The notes beneath the pieces were generated by a model that searched no databases, was not told the DNA's origin, and was given only the letters and a program-made list of their open reading frames with translations. Below, piece by piece: positions 53,820 through 62,546 of a stretch of 64,000 nt of DNA (position 1 is the first letter of the stretch; each line of letters starts with the position of its first letter). Source of the DNA: [Phialemoniopsis] sp. UDSM-2020 (taxonomy: Eukaryota > Ascomycota > Sordariomycetes > Thyridiales > Thyridiaceae); assembly GCA_018873225.1 (NCBI GenBank), contig JAEILZ010000001.1, positions 1,116,001-1,180,000 of the forward strand. The letters run 5' to 3'. The position numbers were made by a program, and so were the translations under genes.

Positions 53820-56098
53820 ATGGAGGAAGAGGTTACCCGAACCCTCAACACCGAGCTACAGGACATTGTACTACATAGCAAGGGTTATGACTGTGTTTCT
53901 GCACTGCTCGTTCACTGGGCCGAAGCCGACGATGCGAAGATCGTAGATGAGATAAGCGCTATGAGAACCCTTTTTGAAGACCAGCTAGGGTATCGAGTAT
54001 CCAAATACGCAATCCCCTCTGATCGCCCGGGCCCAAATCTCCAGCTGACGTTGACGACCCTCTGCCTGCAAAGCGACAAATCAAGGAACAATCTGCTGAT
54101 CTTCTACTACGCGGGGCATGGCGATGCAAACCCGGAAGAAATGAAAGCCATATGGGCAGCGTGTGTATTGAACAAACCCCGCGACGAGAGGGCGGCGTGG
54201 CAAAGAGCTGACATCAGAACAGGCAGGGGAGCGGAGGCCCGACCCTCAATTGGTACGAAGTCATGCCAAGCATTTACGCCTGGCCTGGAGACATCTTGAT
54301 GATTCTTGACTGCTGTTATGCTTTGCAAGTATGTCGAGACAGGGACTATCGAACGGTTGAGATTCTTGCTGCATCTGGCTTGGTCGAAAGGACACCCCCG
54401 GCGGGAGACTGGTCATTCACCTCACGACTTATCAGGGTCATATGCGATCAGGTTATCAAGAACGGCCACGCTACCATCGAAGAGATCTACACAGCACTGC
54501 TTAGACTGACCGGAAATAACAAACTGTGCGCAACGCCTTCCAGATTGCTGCTCAAGGGAGTTGGTGAGAGTATAACGCTCGCATCGCATGCAAAGAAAGG
54601 TGCGGGGGCCAACCCGGAAGCGCGACCCCTGGCTCTTTTGGCCCTCACAATATCTCTGTCCAGCACGTTCGACGAAACAGCCATGCGCAAGTTCCAGAAG
54701 TGGCTGAGAACTCACATCCCCAGCAATGTGTCAGCGATCACCGTCGATGAGGTATTTCTGCAGACTGAGAGGATTCAAGCATGGCTCCAGACACCCGAAC
54801 GCAAAAGCCTCAGAGCGGCTGTCGTCGAAGACATCGCCATGCGGGGCCACACAAGCACTGCTATGTTGCAGCCCTCGCTTTTCGAAGCGCAGGACCTTCT
54901 TGAAACTACGCACAGCCCCTCAGTTGACGGGATTGAAGCCGAAGAAGCTCTAGACAAGCTTTGCGCTTGGAACCAACACGTCTATGAATCGATACAGCGC
55001 AATGTTCTGTTGAACCCGGTATTCTACTCTCCGGACGCACTCGAAAGACTCAGATCGGACGTCAAAGCACAGCAAATGGGACTTTCCGAAGCAGCCAGTC
55101 TGCGTCTTTTGTGTTCCAAGCTCGAAGAGGACTTTGATTACTCCACTATCTCTGCGTTGTCTCAGGCCGACGTATGGGACGTTCGCGAGACTGGCCGACT
55201 TTCCGTCGGAAGAAGTCGAGAAGGCGTCGTACTGATCGAGAACAGGCCATACGGACGGGCATTCGAGCCGAAGGAGGTTGCACTCAAACGAGTTCGCAAG
55301 CTTTCCCGTCTGCTGTCGGAAGCCTCGAGTTCCATGTTTCACGTGGCGCGATACGTAGGCTACATAGATCGTCCGCTGAGCAAGCAACTTGGCTTGGTAT
55401 TCCAGAGCGACTCCCAAAATTTTGACGCCGGCACACGACACTTTATGACGCTGGAGGCGGCATGCAGAGAAATGAAGTTCGTCTCGCTCGAAACCCGCCT
55501 CCGTCTTGCCTTCAAACTCGCAAAGGCGCTTTCGAATCTCCACGTCGTGGGCTGGCTACACAAGAGTCTTCGCAGCGAGAACATCATTTTCCTACCGACC
55601 GCAGATGGAGACACCGGCTTCGACCTCGACCGACCCTTGCTGTTTGGCTTCGACCTATCGAGGCTTCAGACCGACTCGTCCGCCGGCGATAGGGAGTTCC
55701 GCCAACCTGCTTTGATCTACACTCACCCGCAGCGATGGGGTGTGCCCCGATCTACATTCTTCGCCGTGCACGACATCTACGCTCTCGGCGTTATCCTGCT
55801 CGAGATCGGTTGCTGGCGTGTCGCCGCGGATTTTGATCTCGATCGGAAGGGATTCGCGGGCGCCAAGAACGAAGCGGTGGTGCAATCCCGACTGCTCGAG
55901 GTGGCACAGACGTATCTCCGCCATATGGCTGGCGACGCGTATGCTGGTGTAGTCACTACCTGCTTGACTGGCGAATGTCTGGGCCTCTGCGGTGGAGCTA
56001 ATGAGGAAGTTGAGCATGGGAACGATTTATCGCAACTCTATAACGAATTGTTGCAGCTTGTACTAAGGCCTCTGGGGAAGCTGGCTGGATCCTTCTAG
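53820..56098 (+). CDS. Caspase-like protease domain fused to a pseudokinase-like domain
   Basis: Predicted cysteine protease of the C14 (caspase/metacaspase-like) clan at the N-terminus of a fungal immunity-type protein. Exons 53820-54160 and 54223-56098, with a 62 bp intron (donor GTGTGT, branch CTGAC, acceptor GAACAG), give 738 aa in phase. The catalytic His is in LIFYYAGHGD (His100) and the Cys in ILMILDCCYA (Cys145). The splice brings the two together with normal spacing (IWAA then PTLNWYEVM). The middle part (about 200-370) is helical with no named domain. The C-terminal half (about 400-700) resembles the kinase-like DUF7580 domain of fungal HeLo/NLR-associated proteins (RLAFKLAKALSNLHVVGWLH, SENIIFLP, VHDIYALGVILLEIGCW). 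The HRD motif reads HKS and DFG reads FDLS, so it is a pseudokinase. It probably acts as a death effector or processing protease; the target is unknown. Confidence 0.82.
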
Positions 56099-56635
56099 GC
56101 GTGCACAAAGTAATTTGCAACGATCGAGCCTTTCAAGTTGGGATGAAACGTCTCGTATCGTCCGATATCGATCTACATCATGATATTTTTCTCCTTACTA
56201 TACGCCATTCGAGCCTAAACTTTTGAGGTTCATAATGTAACACATTCCTACAAATTACAGCAGTACCAATGAGCAACATCCATATCTACGTGTTTTCTGA
56301 GACTCTTTACTGGTAGAGCCTTCCCGGAGACTTGTTGTCTTGTCCGATCTCTCGGACCTTTGCGTTGTGGGTCCTCGGCATATTCTCGCGCACTCCTCGC
56401 CCGCCGCTCGCGTAAGCTCATCCATCCCGAATCAGTTGTCCCGGAGCCCGTGAAGTCACATCTACAAGGAACTGCAAGTCTTTGAGATGCAGCGTATATG
56501 AGGAAAAGACAAAATGGCTCGCTCTTCCGTCGTGGATCGGGTACCATGGACTGCTCAAGCAATCCCTTGAGCAATCAGCCACCTACGAGTCCTCCACCCA
56601 CCTCCTGAACAGCGCCTCGCGGCAGTATCAACACC
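56099..56635. other. Intergenic
   Basis: No gene supported. Open frames on either strand are short. The region holds the 3' flank of the caspase-like gene and the promoter of the hydrolase gene. Confidence 0.45.
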
Positions 56636-57472
56636 ATGACTTACACACTACTCGACACGCCAGACGGCGGCAAGTTGGCCGTCGAGGTCGAGGGCGAAGG
56701 CCCACTCGTCATCTGCTCCCCAGGCCTGGGTGACACCCGTGACGCCTACGCCGCCGTCGCCTCCCAGATCGCCGCGCACGGCTTCCGCGTCGCCCGGGTC
56801 GACCTCCGCGGCCACGGTGACAGCACAGCCGACTTCCCGCGCTACGGCGACGAGCCCACCGCCGACGACTTCCTGACCGTCATTGAGGCCCTCGGCGCGG
56901 GTCAGCCCGCCGTCCTGGCCGGCGCCTCCATGTCCGCCGCAGCCGCCACCATCGCCGCCGGCCGCCGGGCGGACCTCGTCGCGGGCGTCATTCTCATAGG
57001 GGCCTTTCTACGCAACGGCGTCGGTACGTTCGGTCGCTGGGTGTTCCACCTCGTGCTATGCCGCCCCTGGGGCCCCTATCTGTGGAAATGGTACGCCGCC
57101 AAGATGTGGCTCGGCCTCGGACCAGAGCAAGCCGCGCGGCGCGCTGCCCGGTCTAAGGCGTTGCTGACGCGGCCCGGGCGCTGGAGTGCTTTCCACGCCT
57201 CGTCGGCCGCGGACCACCGCGTGGTGGAGCCGTGGATCGCGCGCGTGCGGGCGCCGGTGCTGGTCGTCGTGGGCGACTCGGACCCGGACTGGAGCGATCC
57301 GCTTGCGGAGGCTAGTTGGGTGGCGTCCAACTTCAAGGACGTGGAGAAGATCGAGGTGGAGGGCGCCGGGCACGCGCCGCAGTGCGAGAAGCCGGATGTA
57401 GTTGGGCCGGCCATGTTGCGGTTCTTGGAGAGGATAGGAGTTCATGACGGGTTCAAGCTTGGCCATGACTGA
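56636..57472 (+). CDS. Alpha/beta hydrolase of bacterial type
   Basis: Single exon, 278 aa. Alpha/beta-hydrolase fold: oxyanion region ICSPGLGDTRDAY, the RVDLRGHGDS strand-loop, nucleophile elbow AGASMSAA (Ser98), acid in VVGDSDPDWSDP (Asp216 or nearby) and His246 in EGAGHAPQCEKP. All catalytic residues are present, so it should be an active esterase, lipase or haloperoxidase-type hydrolase. The substrate is unknown. There is no signal peptide, so it is cytosolic. The sequence style (MTYTLLDTPDGGKLAVEVEG, Ala/Gly/Arg-rich, no introns) is like actinobacterial and proteobacterial homologues, and its GC content is clearly higher than that of the flanking 48-61 kb genes. Horizontal acquisition is possible but not proven, since related genes occur in several fungi. 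It is convergent with the ankyrin-subtilase gene, 145 bp away. Confidence 0.88.
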   Translation: MTYTLLDTPDGGKLAVEVEGEGPLVICSPGLGDTRDAYAAVASQIAAHGFRVARVDLRGHGDSTADFPRYGDEPTADDFLTVIEALGAGQPAVLAGASMSAAAATIAAGRRADLVAGVILIGAFLRNGVGTFGRWVFHLVLCRPWGPYLWKWYAAKMWLGLGPEQAARRAARSKALLTRPGRWSAFHASSAADHRVVEPWIARVRAPVLVVVGDSDPDWSDPLAEASWVASNFKDVEKIEVEGAGHAPQCEKPDVVGPAMLRFLERIGVHDGFKLGHD

Positions 57473-57617
57473 GGAAACAAACGTTGAAGCCGAGAACTCG
57501 CCTATGGGTTCAGGATGAGAAAGTTCAGGTCTGCGTGTGTAATAGTAGTGTGATGAATGACAAGTTATTACCAAATTAACTGCCCTTCAGTTGCCATTGC
57601 TATTGCTAAGCGCAGAT

Positions 57618-60600
57618 CTAGTAAATCTTGGTACAAAGCCTCGCTCCAACATCCGCAATCAACTCAATCCACACTTCCTGGTCCTCCTGTTCCTTTCGCT
57701 TTACATGCTTTCCAAACACGTCCCACACCTGCAGAAACTTGTGGTTACTCTCCTCCGTCGTGTCAATAGCACTGAATGCCGACTTCATCCCCTCGTGCTT
57801 CTTGAGAAGCTGGAACTGCTTACGAGCCTTCTCCTTTTCCTGATCAGAGGCAAGCAGCCCTCGCACCTGAACGCAGTATAGGATCAGCGCTGCCAGCCCC
57901 GCCGCCAGTGCCGTTGCCACGGAAGAGCCGTCCACTATCTCCTGCGCAGTAGTCTTTACGGGGCCACCGTCTACTTCAACCTTGTCTCCGGGGAAGGTGT
58001 AGTTGATGTTAGTCAGACTTCCTACATAGTCCAGAATGGCTCCTGACGAGTTGGCCGCACCGATAGTGAAGATCTTGTTTGGTGTGGCCTTGGACGGATA
58101 GGTGTCCGTCTGCTTGGCTCCTTTGTCCATGGCCGAGCAAAACATGAGAATGTCCGCCTTGGCAGCATCCATGATGGCGTTCTCGAGATCGATTCTCTCC
58201 GCGTCGTTCTCGGGTGGGTCTATGGTCCACGACATTGAGATGATGTGTACTTTCTTTCGTATAGCTGCGCGAATAGCCTGGGGGTGTGATGGTGGTTAGT
58301 TGACGTCGACTCTTAGGAGCTGTTGTCGCTTACCAATGCCGCGCTCTTGGCGGTAAGATTGAGCGTAGTAGCGTCCTCGGAAGGACAATCTTCTAGCCTC
58401 AAGACGTAAAACTGCACTTGAGGGCACATGAGATGGATCTGTTTTGCCATTATGGTTCCGTGACCGCTTCGCGAGACGTAATATGGGTTGTTCAGGTTTT
58501 GGTGCTCGACTCTGGGACAGAAAGTCCGACCACCAATAAAAGTGTACTCGAGGTCCTTAACGTCAACACCATCATCAATAAGGGCGACTTTGATGGGCTC
58601 CTCGATACTTTCCACCACTGGCTTCGGACCCTTGTAGTACCTCTCAGCATCAAAGAGCAGTTTGCGGAAGTCTTTCATGCACTGGATCCATTCGTGTCTG
58701 GTCGAGTGGTCTGCCTGATCATCGACGCGACTAGTATTTGCCTCGCCGAGAGTGTGACGAGTCTCTGGCCAGATGGGGTTGACTTTGACTTGGGGGCATA
58801 GCCTTTCCATTCTATCCTTGAAGTCCTTGATATTTAGTTGAGTGCGCGCCAATGACTCAAGGCCCTGTCAAGATCAGTCTCATATCCATCTGTCGAAGAC
58901 GACATCTGAATGCACAACTTACTGGTTGAACATGGATGTGGACTAATTTCAACTCTCGCAACTTTTTCAGACCTCCTTCCTCGCTCCAGCCCCTGAGAAC
59001 CGCATTGTTCCGGCTCCAATGAAGGTTAACTTCACGTGCTTTGGGGGCTGCTTTGTGAATGACCTCGGTGCAAAGATCGGTCTTTTGCCAATCCCAAACC
59101 TCCACATCCATATTCTTCAGCGCATCCTCAATCGCTTCGTCACTGTGTGCTGGTGATTCTGAATCGTCGACAATCACACTCAAGACAGTCTTGACTCCTT
59201 TCTTGCGCAGGCGATCAAAGATATAGCATAAGTCTCTCTTGCCGACTTCGTCTAGCGGCTTGGTCCTGACAGAGCGCCTGTTTGCGCTGGCTCGCTCGGG
59301 TGGTCGACTTATCTGGACGCTAATCTTTGGGATGCACACGTATTGTAGAGTGTCCTCAAACTTGAGTTTCGAGAGGAGATTCTCTAAGCCTGTCTGAGTA
59401 ATGACACCTGTGTTAACATTGCCAGAGAGGTCAAAGTATAGCTCCTGGTCTTGAGGGTGTGTTAGCTGTTGTCCTGAGTTTCAGCACCAGTTCAAGTAAG
59501 TTGTTTACCTGTAGTTGTGTTCCGCCCATATAGAATATCCATAGCCGCGCTGTGGTCCCGAGATCGCAAGTAGTGCAGCTTAAGAAGGCGCTCTATACCC
59601 CTGACCGTAGCCTCATCTACTCTGGAAGAAGATCCGCTGCTCTTTTCTTCCTTTTTGTCGCCGTTGACTGACTCTGGCGCAGCAGGCACTGCCGTTGAGT
59701 TTGCCGTCGCCACAGTGGGCGTTGGATTCCCGCCTCCGTACTTGGTACGGTGGTCTAACTGGGTATTGAGCCGTCTATCCGGACGGCCGGACTGATCATT
59801 GACATACACTGGAGGTGCAGCCATGGACGAGGGGCCTTCCTTCCGGCCAAGTCCTGTGTCCTTGCCTGGCTTGTCTGCCATAGCAGGGTTCAGGTGACGG
59901 CTGTTGGACTTTTGGCGGTCTGCTTCTTCACTAGCCTTTTTCTCCTTTGCTTGCGCTTTTCTTACCGTTTCCTTGTGATGAAGGTATGGCGAGAGTTCCT
60001 TGTTGTTGAAGTCACCATTGGGGCCACCGAGGAGGACAGCCGCGTCGCCCTTCTCAATCATCTGCTTGACAACCTCCAGCTGGTCTCGCTTGCACTTCTT
60101 GTACTCAACAGCGAGATGTAGAGGCGTGTTCCCATCCGTGTCCTTGGCTGCGAGCGTTTGGGGATCTGCTTTGTCTATGAGAAGACCGAGAAACCTAACT
60201 CGCTTGTTGATACCAGCATGGAGGCAGTTCATTTGGCGGCTGTCTGTGATTGCGAGAATGCTGCCGATGTCCTGGCGAGCACTGCACATCCACTGCACCA
60301 TCTCCTTCTTCTTGGCCTCAATAGCCAGGAACAGTGACGTGTGACCTGAGCGATTTTGCCTCTCGAGGTAACCGGGCTGTTTTGCGAGGAACTCGATCAG
60401 AGGTTGCATCTTGCTGTCAAGCTTGGGGAGCTCTTTTTTGTCCTTGCTCGCCATGATATGCAGCACTGTAGGCTGGTCCTGGTCACCAGTCGGAGACGCG
60501 AGGCGCTGACCATCGTGTGCAACAAAGTGCTCATAGTTATTTGCGTCGCTCAAATTCAATTTGCCATCACGGATCTTGCCGAGGACTTCGTCAAGAAGGC

Positions 60601-60853
60601 TCTTGACCGAGACCTTTTTCTTGACACCTTCATCATCGCTATCAGACTCATCTTCACTTGAGTCGTCGTCTGCTCTCGGGTCTGGCTGTTCAGCATCTGT
60701 TTCTTCGGCTCCAAGCTCTTTGTGCTTGTCGTCGTCGTCAATTGCCGAACCCATGGCCGGCTGTTCCTGAACGGGGAGACTTGAGAAGTCAAGGAACGCG
60801 CTAGAGTTGAACAGCTCGTGGCTTGATTGAGAGGTCTTGCGACAACACAGCAT
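57618..60853 (-). CDS. Ankyrin-repeat subtilisin-like (S8) serine protease
   Basis: Intracellular subtilase with an N-terminal ankyrin region, a fungal architecture linked to programmed cell death and immunity. Exons 60853-59509, 59449-58923, 58864-58334 and 58277-57618 (introns 59, 58 and 56 bp, with CTAAC or CTGAT branches) give 1020 aa in phase. Residues 30-80 are very acidic. Ankyrin-like repeats lie at about 125-270 (QPTVLHIMASKDKKE, SGHTSLFLAIEAKKKEMVQW, DGNTPLHLAVEYKK), then a charged linker. The middle part (about 450-700) has KRDLCYIFDRLRKKGVKTVL. The peptidase S8 triad is complete: Asp721 in VALIDDGVD, His759 in SGHGTIMA, Ser920 in VDGSSVATALAAGLAAL. No signal peptide or prodomain is seen, so activation probably depends on the N-terminal part. 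It shares its promoter with the divergent gene at 61202. Confidence 0.88.
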
Positions 60854-61201
60854 GAGATTCGAGGCAGCGCCATGACAAATTGGACTGTAGTTCTAGCTAC
60901 CCCTCACACCAAATTTTGGCCCCCAAGTTGCGCCAACTTGTTTCATTCTTTGCAGGGGGTAGGCTCAGCTGTCGAAAGTGCTTCGGTGAGTGACAAGGGT
61001 TAATGCAGGCAACCAAGCACTCGTGGTTCGTGAGACAAACTGCATGATGCAGTGATGCCTGATAACTGGAGCTTGGTGGTCAGCGTGTGTGGAGTCGGTG
61101 ACAATCGCTACAATGCTGGGCTGCAGGGTTAAAAGCCAGCATGCAAGACATCAGAACTGTTGCGCTGCGAGATTGGATCACTTGATTTGGCCAAAGACAA
61201 G
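60854..61201. promoter_or_regulatory. Divergent promoter of the ankyrin-subtilase and the 310-aa gene
   Basis: 348 bp separates the two start codons, which implies joint regulation of the protease and its neighbour. No coding sequence is supported within it; no clear TATA box. Confidence 0.45.
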
Positions 61202-62134
61202 ATGAGCGATACTGAGAACAACGTCTACAACAGCGGCAGCGATGACAACGCCGACCTTCCTCCGGACTCAGATTCAGACCTGGAGGAAACCTCAGTTAGT
61301 ATTGGGCTGAACAAGACAGGGGAGAAGGGCAGCGGCTATCATACCCGCAACGATCCGTCGGCCCCGTTCCAGCGGGACACGGCCACTGAACGCCGGGGCA
61401 TTATTCAGGTCCGACTTAAGTCTCGCGAAATCATACATGGCGGCTTATTTCCCGACGGCGAGAACGCAACTCTTCTCATTTACGATTTTCATATAGACAC
61501 GACCAAAAGATCACGGCGTGTCCGCTCGGCCACACTTGGGTTCGAGTTCAAGAGCAGTGTTCCTGGGGTTCGAGCGCCTGTAGTTCAGGCGATCGCCCCC
61601 GATGGTCGCAACACGTTGCTGCCTTCAACCCAGCAGGAGACTCTTACTCGTGGGACTGAAGTGAAGGCGGGAGCGAGCCAGTTTGTAGAGGTCGGTGGTA
61701 CAGTCAAATGGGAAAAGACCGTCAGCAAGACAACAAGCGACGCTGCTGCAGTGAAGGGGCATATCTTTAGCGATGAGTATGGGAACGGAGTAGGTGCAAG
61801 CTGGGATCTCCTCGAGAATGCGTCATTGAAGTCGGGGACGCCAAGTTTCTTCCGTTGCGCCCTTCTACTCAACAGAAAATACGACGAGGAGAATTTCGAG
61901 TGCAAAATCACAGTCAAGGCTGAGGCAGACTGGAAATCGGAAATGGGTCGTCTCTTTGGGTCGACTCCGGTCGATGATCCCATTCTCTTCGATCCTACCC
62001 TTCCGCCCACCAACAAATTACGCAAGGATGGGTACGACGCGGAGAATTTGGGGGCTCTTGACTTGGACGACTTTGTACAGATTCAATTTGGAAAGTCACA
62101 GAACAAGGAGATGGTTGATGAAGTAGCTAGATAG
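61202..62134 (+). CDS. Protein of unknown function paired with the subtilase gene
   Basis: Single exon, 310 aa from ATG 61202 (MSDTENNVYNSGSDDNADLP); the frame is open 14 codons further up but without ATG. The first 50 residues are acidic and disordered (PPDSDSDLEETSVSI). The rest looks like one beta-rich domain: GIIQVRLKSREIIHGGLF, RSATLGFEFKSSVPGVRAPV, the segment EVGGTVKWEKTVSKTTSDAA, GASWDLLENASLKSGTPSFF, then CKITVKAEADWKSEMGRLFG. I know similar proteins only as unnamed ascomycete sequences. No signal peptide, no membrane helix, no enzyme motif. Divergent pairing with a protease gene inside an immunity-type region makes a substrate, regulator or executor of that protease a reasonable hypothesis. 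It does not visibly match gasdermin (HET-Q1/RCD-1) sequences. Confidence 0.75.
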   Translation: MSDTENNVYNSGSDDNADLPPDSDSDLEETSVSIGLNKTGEKGSGYHTRNDPSAPFQRDTATERRGIIQVRLKSREIIHGGLFPDGENATLLIYDFHIDTTKRSRRVRSATLGFEFKSSVPGVRAPVVQAIAPDGRNTLLPSTQQETLTRGTEVKAGASQFVEVGGTVKWEKTVSKTTSDAAAVKGHIFSDEYGNGVGASWDLLENASLKSGTPSFFRCALLLNRKYDEENFECKITVKAEADWKSEMGRLFGSTPVDDPILFDPTLPPTNKLRKDGYDAENLGALDLDDFVQIQFGKSQNKEMVDEVAR

Positions 62135-62546
62135 CGTGAACATTCCATATCAATCACATTCAAAATCTTTTCCGGCAAGTCTTGGACAATGTCAGCATCA
62201 CAAGATCGAATCTAGCACACCGCACTTGGTATCCAATTGAACGTTCCCGCTCAGGGTGGGCAGGTTTTCAGCTTGGTGGCTCTCATCAGCGAGCTTACTC
62301 CGTCCGGTCAGGGGACCCTGGTCAATCACGCACCATCAGTCCTCAGGCAATTATGCATGTGCCAATCTGCATTGTGCAGCACTCATTCGCGGCTTTCCTC
62401 TCGGGGACACCACTCAGTCAGCGCAAGAAAGCCTACTCAGTGTCCGTGGATCATTCGCGTTTCCGCTGGACCCCGAAGGACTTGTCAAAGGGCATTCTAA
62501 AACTACACTATTCGACGGGCATGCTACACTACTAAGAAGGAATACA
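62135..62546. other. Intergenic, promoter of the NLR-like gene
   Basis: Open frames run through this stretch in all three plus-strand frames, but none has start context or domain content, and the frame continuous with the next gene is not needed for its start. Regarded as 3' UTR plus promoter. Confidence 0.45.

Noticed and set aside
59474..59508. 35 bp intron with CTCAG acceptor in the ankyrin-subtilase gene
   Set aside because: Too short for a fungal intron; the in-phase 59 bp version ending at 59450 has a perfect CTAAC branch site.
61202..62134. Assigning the 310-aa protein as a gasdermin (HET-Q1/RCD-1)
   Set aside because: Only gene context suggests it; I see no sequence resemblance, so it is kept as unknown.
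62182..62535. Three overlapping plus-strand frames before the NLR-like gene
   Set aside because: No domain, mutually overlapping; the well-formed start at 62547 explains the gene.
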